A stretch of 64,000 bases of DNA from Kangiella taiwanensis (GTDB taxonomy: Bacteria; Pseudomonadota; Gammaproteobacteria; Enterobacterales; Kangiellaceae): assembly GCF_020005165.1 (NCBI RefSeq), contig NZ_JAHCLT010000002.1, forward strand, positions 434,001-498,000, in the 5' to 3' direction. Numbering within the stretch: position 1 is the stretch's first letter; each line of letters starts with the position of its first letter. The notes under the pieces are model-generated. The model made no database searches and was not told the DNA's origin. It worked only from the letters and a program-made list of their open reading frames with translations. Both the position numbers and the translations under genes were made by a program. Positions 8,230 to 18,258 of this stretch are shown here, piece after piece.

Positions 8230-10089
8230 TTAAGACTTTTGAGACTCGATCCAACGTTTGATTTTTCGTTCCAAAATATTCAATGGCAGAGCTCCGTCTT
8301 TTAAGACTTGGTAATGAAATTCACGAACATCGAAGTCATCACCCAGCTCATTTTCAGCTAAGGTTCGAAGCTCACGAATTTTTAACTGTCCAATTTTGTA
8401 AGCTAAGGCTTGGCTTGGTATCGCCATAAAGCGTTCCGCTTCCGATACACGGCGTGCTTCAGCCGTTGCTGAATTCTTCTCCATGTATTCCAGCACTTCT
8501 TCTCGTGTCCACCCTTTTGCATGCAAACCAGTATCGACCACCAAGCGGATAGCTCGCCACAACTCGGCACTTAAAGCTCCATAATATTGATACGGGTCAG
8601 TATAAACGCCCATCTCTTTCCCAAGTGACTCAGAATACAGGCCCCAACCTTCGATAAAGGCTGTAGTACCACCAAAACGACGGAATGCTGGAATATCTTT
8701 CAACTCTTGTTGAGTCGAGATTTGGAAGTGATGGCCTGGAACCGCTTCGTGCAAATACAACGACTCTACTGTCCATGTCGGACGAGCGCTTAAGTCATAC
8801 GTATTGACATAGAAAATGCCGGGGCGAGAGCCATCTGGGGCAGCTCGTTGGTATGATGCTGATGATGACGATTGTTCGCGGAAGGCTTCCACTGGACGAA
8901 TTTCAAACTCAGCCTCAGGAATAACTTTGAATAGATCCGGTGCTGTTTTGTCCAAAGTTTCACGCAAATCTTCATAAGCTTGCAACATGTCTTCTTTAGT
9001 CTCAAAAATGAACTGAGGATCATTTTTAGTGAACTCAAAGAATTCTTGTAAGCTTCCTTCGAAGCCAACCTCATCCATAACACCTTGCATTTCACTGTGG
9101 ATTCGTGCGACTTCGTCAAGACCAATCTGATGAATCTGATCAGGCGTTAAATCAGTACTTGTGGTTTGCTTAACTTTAAATGCATACCACTCTTTGCCAT
9201 TTGGCAAAGCGACCATACCTGCGGTATCGCGAGCAGCAGGAATATACTCGTCTTTAATGAAGTCATGCATGCGGGTATACATCGGTACAACCATTGTCTT
9301 AATCGTGTTCACATACTCTTTTGTTAGACGCTGTTTCTCATCAGGCGAAAAACTCTCAGGCATGTTCTCGATAGGCTTATAGAAAAGGCTTTGCTCAACA
9401 TCATCAACCATATGCGCTTTCAATTGTGGCAAAACCTTGACCATCAAGGCTTTCGGTTGAACAACATCATTCTCAATACCCGTTTTCATGTTATTAATAA
9501 CAACATCCACGCTGTCATACGCTTGGTTTAAACGGCTTAACCAATTTTCATAATCTTTGACCGTCTTAAAAGGTTGCGCGCTCTGTCCGGAACCTAGCAT
9601 AGCGATAAAGTTAAACGGGTTATAGAATTGCTGGATGGGTTGCATGTAATCTGGGTATTCATTCCCCTCGATTTCTGCCTGCCGCTCGTTTTTAAAGATT
9701 TGATAACTCAATAAGTCTTGACCATCTAATTTCGATTCATCGATTTGCTTAATTTTTTTCAGGTATTTTTTACTAAATGCTAATGCTTCAGCTCGCCCCT
9801 TCTCACTACCGAAATCCCCAAGCTGATCATTGTAACGGTCATCCCCCATAAACGTTGCCGAGATGGGGTTCATTTTCAAGCTTTCTTCCCAGTATTCTTT
9901 ATAAATTTCATCGGCTTTTTCTGCCTCAGAAACATCAGCAACATCTTTGCTTGAGTTGGCATCTGTTGCGGCCTGCTCGACCTTGGTAGACTCAGCAGCT
10001 GATGATGTATCCTGAGCTTCATCATTACTGCAAGCCGTCAGCATCACAGCTAAAGCGACTGCTGAAAGTTGAAACTTCAATGACTTCAT
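8230..10089 (-). CDS. DUF885 lipoprotein, putative metallopeptidase
   Basis: A 619-aa protein of the DUF885 family. The signal sequence ends in a lipobox (LTAC, Cys20), so it is a lipoprotein, followed by a low-complexity acidic linker to about residue 55. The family motif HEAVPGHH lies at about residues 447-454, with a downstream EGWGLYSE, resembling gluzincin-like zinc ligands. This suggests a zinc peptidase, but activity is inferred. A paralogue of nearly equal length lies at 20557-22407. It looks monocistronic. Confidence 0.88.
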   Translation of the reverse strand: MKSLKFQLSAVALAVMLTACSNDEAQDTSSAAESTKVEQAATDANSSKDVADVSEAEKADEIYKEYWEESLKMNPISATFMGDDRYNDQLGDFGSEKGRAEALAFSKKYLKKIKQIDESKLDGQDLLSYQIFKNERQAEIEGNEYPDYMQPIQQFYNPFNFIAMLGSGQSAQPFKTVKDYENWLSRLNQAYDSVDVVINNMKTGIENDVVQPKALMVKVLPQLKAHMVDDVEQSLFYKPIENMPESFSPDEKQRLTKEYVNTIKTMVVPMYTRMHDFIKDEYIPAARDTAGMVALPNGKEWYAFKVKQTTSTDLTPDQIHQIGLDEVARIHSEMQGVMDEVGFEGSLQEFFEFTKNDPQFIFETKEDMLQAYEDLRETLDKTAPDLFKVIPEAEFEIRPVEAFREQSSSSASYQRAAPDGSRPGIFYVNTYDLSARPTWTVESLYLHEAVPGHHFQISTQQELKDIPAFRRFGGTTAFIEGWGLYSESLGKEMGVYTDPYQYYGALSAELWRAIRLVVDTGLHAKGWTREEVLEYMEKNSATAEARRVSEAERFMAIPSQALAYKIGQLKIRELRTLAENELGDDFDVREFHYQVLKDGALPLNILERKIKRWIESQKS

Positions 10090-10163
10090 GGGGATTCCTC
10101 ACTAATGTTCATTCAAATAATTTGTTTAATATCAAAAGGTTGGCTTGTATTGAATTATTATCG

Positions 10164-10232
10164 CCAATACTAAGTCACTCACTATACTGCTTAGCAGTAT
10201 GCAAAACAAAGGGAAGTCGTAACAAAGTATTG
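10164..10232. repeat. Nested palindrome upstream of DUF885 gene
   Basis: A perfect inner hairpin (ATACTGC TTA GCAGTAT, 10184-10200) is flanked by arms CAATACT (10165-10171) and AGTATTG (10226-10232). There is no T-tract, so a terminator is unlikely. It could be an operator or a diverged member of the palindromic repeat family at 18291 and 19813; the similarity is limited. Confidence 0.4.
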
Positions 10233-10255
10233 CATATACTGCGGATTGGTTGGCC

Positions 10256-10279
10256 AAAAAAAGCCCCTCGAAAGGGGCT
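10256..10279 (-). terminator. Terminator after subtilase gene
   Basis: AGCCCCT and AGGGGCT pair around CGAA, followed on the minus strand by T7. Confidence 0.85.
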
Positions 10280-10293
10280 ATAACTACTGATGA

Positions 10294-11748
10294 TTACTCA
10301 TCGAGGAACTCTAGGTTCAGTAACCCTTCTGCGTGAGGGAATTCTTGGTTATAAACATCGTCGGTGTCAGTACCATTATCAATAATGACCGACGACGGAA
10401 TGGTCGCATTGTCGACCAGTATTTGGCGCACGTTTTGTAACGCCGTGAAGTCCATCGACTGAGGAAACTTCTCCAATACTAGCGCAGCGCCTCCAGCAAC
10501 AGCCGGAGAAGCCATTGATGTACCGCTTAATCGTGTATTGGCGTGAGTCCGGTTCAATGACTCAATGTTATTACCTGGCGCGGCGATGGTAATCACTCCA
10601 GACGGAAGTGAGCTCCAATCATTTGCACCTTCGCCCCAGTTACTGAAGTCATTGAACGCAGCTTCACCTGTAACTTCGTCATAGCTGACGTAGGAGCTTA
10701 CGGCAATTGTCGAGTTGAACTTTGCTGGACTGAAATCCGCGGCATCAGCTGATGAATTACCCGCAGCGACCACAATCACCATACCTTGGTGAGCTGCGTT
10801 ACAGTAGGCTTCAGCGACAAAGTGATCGCCTTCGTAACCGGTTTCTGTACAGGTTCCAGCATCTTCATCATCACCACCGCCAAGACTTAAGTTAGCCACG
10901 GCAGCCTGGCCATGACCTAACATATCGAATACCGACCAGTTCAAACCGGCAAGAATCGCTGAGCCTGGGCAAGAGCCCGCTGCTGAACAGACTTTGACTG
11001 CATGGATGGTTGCTTCAGGAGCAACACCCAAAGAATCTATCTCGTTATCCATCGCACCAATAGTTCCGGCAACGTGCGTACCGTGACCGTTATCATCAGA
11101 AAATGGATATGGGCATAATTCACTATCCCCTGGACGGAAACAGAACTCAGGCGCATAAGATAAGCCTAAATTACCAGCGATGTCTTTGTGGTTCGCATCA
11201 ATACCGCTATCGAGCACGTAGACGTGCTGTCCGGCACCTTTATAACTTGAGTTCACCGAACCCGAGTCAGCTGGCCCTTGTGGAATCGACTGTGGCCACT
11301 CGACTAATTTACGGTTTCTTTTATAAACACCATAATTGCTATTAAAGCCCGTCTTTTGTGAATCAAGTAATTGGTATTCTTTATCACGGTAGACCGCTTC
11401 AACGTTAGGATTGCGTTGCAACGCTTCCATTTGCGATTGATCGACCTTAGCAGCAAACCCATAGTAAGTGTTGCTGTAAATAAACTTAGGTTGAATACCT
11501 GCTTGGTTGACGAACTTATTCACTTGATTCTTACGAATACTTGCTTGTGCTTTATGATATGCCACTGGGTTCGATAAGCTGGCTTTCATGTTTTGTTGTT
11601 GAGCAGCACTGATGCTGAATGGCGAGCTTTTATTTTTCATCTTAACGATAACATCAAACTCTTGCTCAGCATGAGCACTGTATGCAACGCCACCTAGTGC
11701 AGCAACAATCAAGCTGGCAGTTAATTTTTTAGTAAATCCTTGATACAT
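10294..11748 (-). CDS. Secreted subtilisin-like serine protease (S8) with I9 propeptide
   Basis: Extracellular or periplasmic subtilase of 484 aa. A Sec signal (cleavage after AHA, about residue 27) is followed by an inhibitor I9-type propeptide (about 30-130). The catalytic domain has Asp180 (VLDSGID), His222 (NGHGTHVAG), oxyanion Asn331 (AAGN) and Ser411 (SGTSMASP). Several cysteines in the catalytic domain may form disulfides. A GTG at 11757 would extend it by three residues, but it overlaps the Shine-Dalgarno AGAGGTG, so the ATG at 11748 is preferred. It starts 28 nt after a lipoprotein gene on the same strand, suggesting co-expression. Confidence 0.92.
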   Translation of the reverse strand: MYQGFTKKLTASLIVAALGGVAYSAHAEQEFDVIVKMKNKSSPFSISAAQQQNMKASLSNPVAYHKAQASIRKNQVNKFVNQAGIQPKFIYSNTYYGFAAKVDQSQMEALQRNPNVEAVYRDKEYQLLDSQKTGFNSNYGVYKRNRKLVEWPQSIPQGPADSGSVNSSYKGAGQHVYVLDSGIDANHKDIAGNLGLSYAPEFCFRPGDSELCPYPFSDDNGHGTHVAGTIGAMDNEIDSLGVAPEATIHAVKVCSAAGSCPGSAILAGLNWSVFDMLGHGQAAVANLSLGGGDDEDAGTCTETGYEGDHFVAEAYCNAAHQGMVIVVAAGNSSADAADFSPAKFNSTIAVSSYVSYDEVTGEAAFNDFSNWGEGANDWSSLPSGVITIAAPGNNIESLNRTHANTRLSGTSMASPAVAGGAALVLEKFPQSMDFTALQNVRQILVDNATIPSSVIIDNGTDTDDVYNQEFPHAEGLLNLEFLDE

Positions 11749-11776
11749 AATAATCACCTCTTTGCTTGAATATTAA

Positions 11777-12634
11777 TTACGACTGTTTAGCCAACTTTGA
11801 CAGGACATTATGGTTAAACATTAGCTGGAATTTTTTTGGCAAATCAAATTCCATGCCATTGCTAAACTGCAATGAAATATCAACAGGCTTGAGGTGTTCA
11901 GTATTATTAATAATGGTCTTCAGAAGGGCTTTCGAGTTCTTCTGATTTTTAATGTGCAGTTCAACATTACTAAATCCTGCAACATTCATATCAATACTGT
12001 ATGGCTCAACGGTGACAGGACGTCCATCAAACTCAATCTTTGTAATCGACATCTTTATTTGATCCAAGCTACCGCCATTAGCCACTAACTTCGACAATAA
12101 GTCTGACGAGTTTCTGACGTTCGATTGCAAATCAACATTGAATGCATCAATTTCAGTTTCACCACCTTCTATAGATAAAATCAGGCCCGGCTCAATCCAG
12201 TTACCATCGTCGTCAAGTGGATGCGACTGATCAAAGTTATCGATACCACCCACAACATCTGGGTCAGTATCTGTCGCTACCCAGTACTTTTTAAAGGTAC
12301 CGCCAGCAAAACCGCGTGCATTATTAAATTTATCGCCATCGACAAACACGCCAGGTCGAGTTGGGTACGAGTTATTCACAATATTGCGATAACTTTTGAT
12401 CACATTTTTGAATGCAAAGTTTGGCTTTTGCCATTTTAGGTTATTGTAACGAGCCGTGTAGACGTAAGTGCCATCATATTCTGCACCGTATCCAGTAACG
12501 ACCGTACTGATATTATTGAGATGAGCTTCTTTTTGCGTTTTGTGTGCGGGATGTCCCGTGTAATCAGAATATCCACAACCAACACCGACAAGAGCTATAG
12601 ATGACACTAATAGTGTGGGGAAAAGCTTAGTCAT
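11777..12634 (-). CDS. Lipoprotein of unknown function upstream of subtilase
   Basis: A 285-aa protein with a lipobox (VGVGC, Cys20) and Gly at +2. I do not recognise its family. Most of the chain looks like a secreted beta-rich domain, with few cysteines and an acidic central stretch (DTDPDVVGGIDNFDQ). The C-terminal half contains repeated short beta segments such as MNVAGFSNVELHIKN. It precedes the subtilase by 28 nt on the same strand, so a role in anchoring, folding or inhibiting that protease is possible but unproven. The start has a strong Shine-Dalgarno (GGAGG), with TATAAT just upstream. Confidence 0.7.
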   Translation of the reverse strand: MTKLFPTLLVSSIALVGVGCGYSDYTGHPAHKTQKEAHLNNISTVVTGYGAEYDGTYVYTARYNNLKWQKPNFAFKNVIKSYRNIVNNSYPTRPGVFVDGDKFNNARGFAGGTFKKYWVATDTDPDVVGGIDNFDQSHPLDDDGNWIEPGLILSIEGGETEIDAFNVDLQSNVRNSSDLLSKLVANGGSLDQIKMSITKIEFDGRPVTVEPYSIDMNVAGFSNVELHIKNQKNSKALLKTIINNTEHLKPVDISLQFSNGMEFDLPKKFQLMFNHNVLSKLAKQS

Positions 12635-12647
12635 TCCTGACCTCCAT

Positions 12648-12653
12648 ATTATA
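12648..12653 (-). promoter_or_regulatory. Putative -10 of lipoprotein-subtilase unit
   Basis: An exact TATAAT on the minus strand lies 13 nt from the start codon of the lipoprotein gene. No good -35 is visible at 16-18 bp. Transcription from here would leave a very short leader that barely contains the Shine-Dalgarno. Confidence 0.3.
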
Positions 12654-12754
12654 CTAATGTAGTATTACCCAGTGAGATTGATAATTGCTTTTTTTAAAAC
12701 AATTATGTCATGATGCTCCATGTTTTAGATTTAATTATTCCTGCAATTTAAACT

Positions 12755-14287
12755 ATGGATGCGACGCCCATATTCGCCACAAACCATTGGATAGATCAAT
12801 TTAAAATACAACTACAATGTAGGTTTGTGAGACTTCTCACCTTTACGATTTTTTTTGTGATTTTGGTCAATGCAAATACGAGAGTAGTTGCCCAAGAATT
12901 AATGCAGAAAGGTATTGTTAACCACTGCCAAACTTCCATCATTAAGTGTACTAATTTTGAAACATTCTCAGTAACCCACCAAAAATCAATTCGTTTTATA
13001 GAAGATAATGTCGCTTTACTTGAATTTGGCTTAAGACTGGATGTGGATCAATTAAATACTCAACTCAAAGCTTCAAACCTCAATAAGTCAGATCAAAGAC
13101 AACTGATCCAAAAACTCACACACAACCTCAACCAAACCTCTATTCAACACCATGCTGAACACTTAACTGAACTGGAAAAATCTGGAGCAATAGTGTCTCA
13201 GCAGCCCTTAACCATATCTAACGGATTACTCATTCATTTTCGTCCGAAGCGAAAGGTTGATATCGCCAATTTTTTTACTCAAAGTAAGCCCAAATCACAA
13301 ACTACAATACACTCTGCCTACCACAAACCTCACGAACTAAATACTGATTCTGCTGACACTTTAATCCAAAGCAAAAACCAAGCGATATCAGTCGCTGCCG
13401 ACAATGATAAGGCGCTCAATAGCATAGGAATTTTTCAAGAAAGAGAAAAAGATGCCAAATCAGTTACCATTGCTCTCATAGATTCTGGCGTATCTACTCA
13501 CCACCAAGAGTTATCCCACTTAAATCAGCTTCTACAATATAATCCAAAAGATAATAGTTTTGAGGTTAAGGACACTGGGTTTGGCCATGGAACTGGGGTA
13601 CTCAGTTTGATGGCTGGCTCTAACCAGCATAACTTACGTATTGGAGCGTTGCCGCAAGCCAACTATATTTCATGCAATGGTTTACCTTCAGGAAGCTACA
13701 ACTATCTTTGGGTAATAAGCTGTTATGATTGGCTGTTGCAACAGCCCGATGTCGACATTGTAGTTAACTCTTGGCTTCAGCCCAGCATGACCTGTAATGA
13801 TGAGTTACTGTATTCTCTTCGCTTACTCTGGCTTGCCAATAGTATTCCCATCTTCTCGGCGGGCAACTTTGGGCAGGAAGCAATCACCACACGTGATCCT
13901 GCCAACTTTAGGCTGTTTAAGAGCATTCCGCTTATCACCGTCGGCGCAACGGATACCGAAGGCCGCCACCTCCCGGAATCCTCACATGCGAGCCAGCAAT
14001 GCGATGATAGTGTTGAAGTGCCGACAGTTTCAGCCCCGGGCAGCCATCTAACAATTGCTAGTCCCTTTCAAGCTAACAGCTATCAACAAGTTTCTGGGAC
14101 CTCTTTTTCAGTGGCTTACGTTGCCACAGCCTTAGCCGTATTGATTTATACATTCCCGGACAATACAAACCTTGAGATAATCCAAGCACTATTAGCCGGA
14201 GCTAGCCAGGACAATGGGGTGATTAACCTAACTAAATCCATACAAATACTTGAAGAGTCAACGAAAGCCAATATCCAAAATCAATAG
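12755..14287 (+). CDS. Divergent membrane-associated subtilase-like protein
   Basis: A 510-aa S8-family protein. A single hydrophobic helix at about residues 26-41 follows a basic N-terminus and acts as signal or anchor. Residues 45-230 are a poorly conserved N-terminal region. The catalytic domain retains Asp243 (ALIDSGVS), His278 (GFGHGTGV), Asn371 (SAGNFG) and Ser450 (VSGTSFSVA), so it may be active despite atypical flanks. It is divergent from the lipoprotein-subtilase pair across 120 bp. No clear Shine-Dalgarno precedes the ATG, so the start is uncertain. Confidence 0.8.
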   Translation: MDATPIFATNHWIDQFKIQLQCRFVRLLTFTIFFVILVNANTRVVAQELMQKGIVNHCQTSIIKCTNFETFSVTHQKSIRFIEDNVALLEFGLRLDVDQLNTQLKASNLNKSDQRQLIQKLTHNLNQTSIQHHAEHLTELEKSGAIVSQQPLTISNGLLIHFRPKRKVDIANFFTQSKPKSQTTIHSAYHKPHELNTDSADTLIQSKNQAISVAADNDKALNSIGIFQEREKDAKSVTIALIDSGVSTHHQELSHLNQLLQYNPKDNSFEVKDTGFGHGTGVLSLMAGSNQHNLRIGALPQANYISCNGLPSGSYNYLWVISCYDWLLQQPDVDIVVNSWLQPSMTCNDELLYSLRLLWLANSIPIFSAGNFGQEAITTRDPANFRLFKSIPLITVGATDTEGRHLPESSHASQQCDDSVEVPTVSAPGSHLTIASPFQANSYQQVSGTSFSVAYVATALAVLIYTFPDNTNLEIIQALLAGASQDNGVINLTKSIQILEESTKANIQNQ

Positions 14288-14365
14288 CCTTGAATGCCCA
14301 TATGGCAACTGTCCAAACCAGATGCCAAGGCCAAATAAGGCATAATAGCCACTCAATTAAAGTCC

Positions 14366-14381
14366 GTGTTAGTTCTAACAC
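14366..14381. promoter_or_regulatory. Palindromic operator candidate upstream of fabA
   Basis: A perfect palindrome, GTGTTAG TT CTAACAC, lies 15 bp before the fabA start and about 20 bp after a weak -10 (CATAAT at 14341). In gammaproteobacteria fabAB is controlled by TetR-family regulators (FabR/DesT) and by FadR. Which protein binds here is inference. Confidence 0.5.
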
Positions 14382-14396
14382 TTCGAGTTTCATTAC

Positions 14397-14909
14397 ATGC
14401 AGAAATCTTCCTACACCAAGCAAGACCTACTGGATTGTGGTCATGGCAAATTATTCGGCGAAGGAAACGCTCGTTTACCTCTACCCAACATGTTAATGAT
14501 GGACCGAATCACTCATATCAGTGAGACTGGTGGTGAGTTTAATAAAGGACAAATCATCGCAGAGCTCGATATCAAGCCTGATATGTGGTTTTTCGATTGT
14601 CACTTTGAATCCGACCCAGTTATGCCGGGTTGTCTCGGCGTAGATGCTCTTTGGCAGCTCACAGGTTTTTTCCTACCCTGGAAAGGCTTACCAGGCAAAG
14701 GTCGAGCGCTTGGATCTGGTGAAATAAAATTTACTGGCCAAGTATTACCTACTGCCAAGCTAGTAACTTATATTATTGATATTAAAAGAGTTATTACCAG
14801 AAAGTTAAAGATGGTCATTGCTGACGGTAGAATGTTAGTCGATAACAAAGTAATCTACACAACTAAAGATTTACGCGTTGGTTTGTTTGAATCCACAGAC
14901 AACTTCTAG
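14397..14909 (+). CDS. fabA: 3-hydroxydecanoyl-ACP dehydratase/isomerase FabA
   Basis: Bifunctional hot-dog-fold enzyme that dehydrates 3-hydroxydecanoyl-ACP and isomerises trans-2- to cis-3-decenoyl-ACP, the branch point to unsaturated fatty acids. The active-site His is in [13 protein letters not shown] and the catalytic Asp in CLGVDALWQ, both in the expected positions. It is 170 aa against 172 in E. coli. It is followed after 55 bp by fabB, forming the usual fabAB operon. A palindrome just upstream is a candidate operator. Confidence 0.97.
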   Translation: MQKSSYTKQDLLDCGHGKLFGEGNARLPLPNMLMMDRITHISETGGEFNKGQIIAELDIKPDMWFFDCHFESDPVMPGCLGVDALWQLTGFFLPWKGLPGKGRALGSGEIKFTGQVLPTAKLVTYIIDIKRVITRKLKMVIADGRMLVDNKVIYTTKDLRVGLFESTDNF

Positions 14910-14964
14910 TAAAACGCGATAGAATAGCCTTAGACAATTAGAAAGAATTTAAGCGAGTGTTATT

Positions 14965-16176
14965 GTGAAAAGAGTCGTAGTAACAGGTATGGGCATCGTA
15001 TCGTGCCTCGGAAACAATGTTGAAGACGTAAAGCAATCTCTGATTGATGGTAAGTCGGGGATCAAAAAGATCGATGCTTATGAGGAGCATGGCTTACGTA
15101 GCCACTTAGCCGGAAAGCCAGATATTGATGTAGCAGAGCACATAGACCGTAAGAAATTACGTTTTATGGGCGATGGCGCAGCCTATTCCTACATCTCGAT
15201 GCAACAAGCAATTGATGATGCAGGACTTTCTGAAGACTTGGTGTCTAACATTCGTACCGGCATCATCATGGGGTCAGGTGGCGGCTCACAAAGTGTTCAG
15301 GTCGAGTCGATTGATATAGCAAAAGAGCGTGGTGCTAAACGTATTGGACCTTACGCAGTTCCTAAAACCATGGGTAGCACCACTTCTGCTTGTTTAGCGA
15401 CGCCATTCAAAATTAAAGGCATCAATTATTCGATCACCTCTGCCTGCGCCACAAGCGCTCACTGTATTGGTAACGCTTATGAGCAAATCGCACTAGGCAA
15501 ACAAGACATTATGTTTGCAGGCGGTGGTGAAGAAGAAGACTGGCGTTTAACAGTGCTGTTTGACGCTATGGGCGCCTTATCAAGCAAGTACAATGATTCG
15601 CCTGAAACGGCATCACGCCCTTATGACGCGAGTCGTGATGGCTTTGTTATTTCCTCAGGCGGAGGGTGCTTAGTGCTTGAAGAGTATGAACATGCTAAAG
15701 CTCGTGGCGCCAAAATTTACGCTGAAATTACCGGTTATGGTGCAACTTCTGATGGTTACGATATGGTGGCGCCGTCTGGTGAAGGCGCTGTACGCTGCAT
15801 GCAGCAAGCACTTGCCAACACAAAAAATGCGGTTAACTATATCAATACTCACGGCACCAGCACGCCAGTCGGAGACACTGCTGAATTAGAGGCGATTAAA
15901 CAGGTGTTCCCAGAGTCAGTGCCTCATATTGGCTCTACCAAATCTTTAGCTGGTCACTCGTTAGGTGCTACTGGTGTGCATGAAGCTATCTACTCATTAA
16001 TTATGATGGAAAGCAATTTTATTGCGGCTTCAGCTAATATCACTGAGCTGGATGAAAAAGCAGAAGGTTTACCTATCGTTAGGCAGCGTATGGATAATAC
16101 CGAAATCAAAAGCTTCTTATCCAACAGCTTTGGTTTCGGTGGAACTAACTGTTCGTTACTTTTCGAGAAGGTATAG
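14965..16176 (+). CDS. fabB: 3-oxoacyl-ACP synthase I FabB
   Basis: Condensing enzyme that elongates cis-3-decenoyl-ACP in unsaturated fatty-acid synthesis. The catalytic triad is visible as Cys in TSACATSAH, His in [11 protein letters not shown] and His in [12 protein letters not shown]. The C-terminal [14 protein letters not shown] is typical. It is 403 aa (E. coli 406). The start is GTG at 14965. It is second in the fabAB operon and ends at a bidirectional terminator. Confidence 0.97.
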   Translation: MKRVVVTGMGIVSCLGNNVEDVKQSLIDGKSGIKKIDAYEEHGLRSHLAGKPDIDVAEHIDRKKLRFMGDGAAYSYISMQQAIDDAGLSEDLVSNIRTGIIMGSGGGSQSVQVESIDIAKERGAKRIGPYAVPKTMGSTTSACLATPFKIKGINYSITSACATSAHCIGNAYEQIALGKQDIMFAGGGEEEDWRLTVLFDAMGALSSKYNDSPETASRPYDASRDGFVISSGGGCLVLEEYEHAKARGAKIYAEITGYGATSDGYDMVAPSGEGAVRCMQQALANTKNAVNYINTHGTSTPVGDTAELEAIKQVFPESVPHIGSTKSLAGHSLGATGVHEAIYSLIMMESNFIAASANITELDEKAEGLPIVRQRMDNTEIKSFLSNSFGFGGTNCSLLFEKV

Positions 16177-16201
16177 AATAGTCAATTAGAACCACACCTA
16201 T

Positions 16202-16230
16202 AAAAAAGCCCGCACTGCGGGCTTTTTTTT
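16202..16230. terminator. Bidirectional terminator, fabB / small gene
   Basis: AGCCCGC and GCGGGCT pair around ACT, with A6 before and T8 after. Its T-tract overlaps the stop codon of the convergent gene. Confidence 0.85.
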
Positions 16231-16495
16231 ATGATTTAGTCTTAATACTATCTATTTTTTTCAACTTCTCTACAAACTCATCTTTATCCAAAACACTTTT
16301 ATATTCCAAGTTGTACTTGCTATGAAAGTTAATACTTAATGTGACCTTGTCGTCAGTCAAATCAACGTTATAACCATCCAGATCCGAGTAAGCACTAATA
16401 CCCTTGAAGTAATGCTTATTACCGCGCTTCTCGCCTAACTCAACAATTTTCTGGTAGGCGCGCAACGCCATACGAATATCAATTTCAGAAGACAT
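16229..16495 (-). CDS. Small DUF3081-like protein
   Basis: An 88-aa soluble protein with no signal or membrane segment. The central GISAYSDLDGYNVDLTDDKV and following INFHSKYNLEY resemble the DUF3081 family of small proteins in marine gammaproteobacteria, from memory of the pattern, not a search. No function is known. It lies alone, convergent with fabB. Confidence 0.65.
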   Translation of the reverse strand: MSSEIDIRMALRAYQKIVELGEKRGNKHYFKGISAYSDLDGYNVDLTDDKVTLSINFHSKYNLEYKSVLDKDEFVEKLKKIDSIKTKS

Positions 16496-16551
16496 ATTAA
16501 CTCCAAAAATTATTTTTTATCATCCTAACGAAAAGTAACAGCGATAGATAC

Positions 16552-16579
16552 AAAAAAGCCCGCCAGAAACGCGGGCTTT
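16552..16579 (-). terminator. Terminator after lysS
   Basis: AGCCCGC and GCGGGCT pair around CAGAAAC, followed on the minus strand by T6. Confidence 0.8.
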
Positions 16580-16617
16580 AAACTTTCTTTACTAAAGAAG
16601 ACCAGAAACTAAGATTT

Positions 16618-18117
16618 TTATTCAGGGCGCATATGTGGGAATAACAACACATCTCGAATCGAAGGACTATCGGTTAACAACATCACCAATCTATCAATAC
16701 CTATACCCTCACCCGCTGTTGGCGGTAAGCCGTACTCTAGAGCACGGATATAATCCGCATCATAATGCATTGCTTCATCATCACCAGCATCTTTAGCTTC
16801 AACTTGTGCCTTAAAGCGTTCCGCTTGGTCTTCTGCATCATTCAGCTCCGAGAAGCCGTTCGCTAGCTCACGACCACCGGCGAAGAACTCAAAGCGATCA
16901 GTGACAAATGGGTTGTCATCGTTTCGACGCGCGAGTGGTGACACCTCTGCTGGATAAGCAGTAATAAACGTCGGCTGAATTAATTTATGCTCAGCAACCT
17001 CTTCAAAGATTTCGATCTGAATTTTTCCTAAACCCCACGAGTCTTCAATCTTGACGTTACAGGCTTTAGCTATCTTTTTAGCCGATTCCAAATCATTCAA
17101 CTGCTCAATTGACACTTCTGGTAGGTATTTAACAATAGCTTCTAATACCGTCATACGAGCAAATGGCTTGCCGAAATCGTAGGTTTCACCGCTACTTTCA
17201 AACACTGTTTTACCTAAGACAGACTCAACCGTGTAACGCAGCATTTCTTCAGTTAGGTCCATTAGGTCATTGTAGTCCGCATAGCCCCAGTAGAACTCCA
17301 ACATAGTGAACTCTGGATTATGGCGAGTTGATAGGCCTTCATTACGGAAATTACGGTTAATTTCGAAGACTTTTTCCAAGCCTCCGACCACTAAACGCTT
17401 CAAGTACAACTCTGGCGCAACACGCAAGAATAACGGCATGTCTAGCGCATTGTGGTGTGTTTCAAATGGCTTTGCCGTAGCGCCGCCAGGAATCACGTGC
17501 ATCATTGGCGTTTCAACTTCCAAGAACTCACGAGCTTCTAAGAAGTCACGAATCGCTTTAACCACTTTTGAGCGCGCGATAAACGTCGCACGAGAATCTT
17601 CGTTGACGATCAGATCGACATATCGCTGACGATAGCGAGTCTCTTGATCTGATAATCCGCCCCATTTATCAGGCAACGGGCGTAGCGACTTAGTCAGCAA
17701 TTTAATATCAGAGGCTTTGACCGATAACTCACCTTTATTGGTTTTAAAGACAGTACCTTCAATACCCACGATATCCCCGATATCCCAGGTTTTAAAGTCG
17801 TTATAAACGTCGTCTCCAACCTGGTCTTTACGCACGTATGATTGAATACGGCCTGACATGTCTTGAATGGTGATAAAGCTCGCTTTACCCATATTGCGGA
17901 ACAACATGATACGACCAGCAACCTTTACCTTCTTACCGATTTCCTCTAGCTCAGGTTTTTCCTTATCACCGAATTCTTCGGCAATATTCGCTGCTAGGGA
18001 GTCACGACGAAAGTCGTTCGGAAAGGCAACCCCCTGTTTTCGTTTCTCAGCCAACTTCTCTTTACGCAAGGTAATTTGTTCGTTGACGTCGACGACTGGG
18101 GTTTCTTGATTGCTCAT
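16618..18117 (-). CDS. lysS: Lysyl-tRNA synthetase, class II
   Basis: Charges tRNA-Lys. The N-terminal OB-fold anticodon-binding domain (about residues 60-165) is followed by the class II core: motif 1 region ([15 protein letters not shown]), motif 2 ([20 protein letters not shown]) and motif 3 ([13 protein letters not shown]). It is 499 aa (E. coli 505). It follows prfB on the same strand, as in E. coli, but the 267-nt gap contains a large imperfect hairpin element. Confidence 0.97.
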   Translation of the reverse strand: MSNQETPVVDVNEQITLRKEKLAEKRKQGVAFPNDFRRDSLAANIAEEFGDKEKPELEEIGKKVKVAGRIMLFRNMGKASFITIQDMSGRIQSYVRKDQVGDDVYNDFKTWDIGDIVGIEGTVFKTNKGELSVKASDIKLLTKSLRPLPDKWGGLSDQETRYRQRYVDLIVNEDSRATFIARSKVVKAIRDFLEAREFLEVETPMMHVIPGGATAKPFETHHNALDMPLFLRVAPELYLKRLVVGGLEKVFEINRNFRNEGLSTRHNPEFTMLEFYWGYADYNDLMDLTEEMLRYTVESVLGKTVFESSGETYDFGKPFARMTVLEAIVKYLPEVSIEQLNDLESAKKIAKACNVKIEDSWGLGKIQIEIFEEVAEHKLIQPTFITAYPAEVSPLARRNDDNPFVTDRFEFFAGGRELANGFSELNDAEDQAERFKAQVEAKDAGDDEAMHYDADYIRALEYGLPPTAGEGIGIDRLVMLLTDSPSIRDVLLFPHMRPE

Positions 18118-18258
18118 TTTTTCTCTTCACCTCAAGTTAATTACTTTCTTCATTAAAACAAGTACCGAATTACGGTACAAAACAACACATCATTTTTCTG
18201 TGAATATATAAATCTTTTTACTCTATTTAGAGTACACACGCACACCTAAAAACCATTC

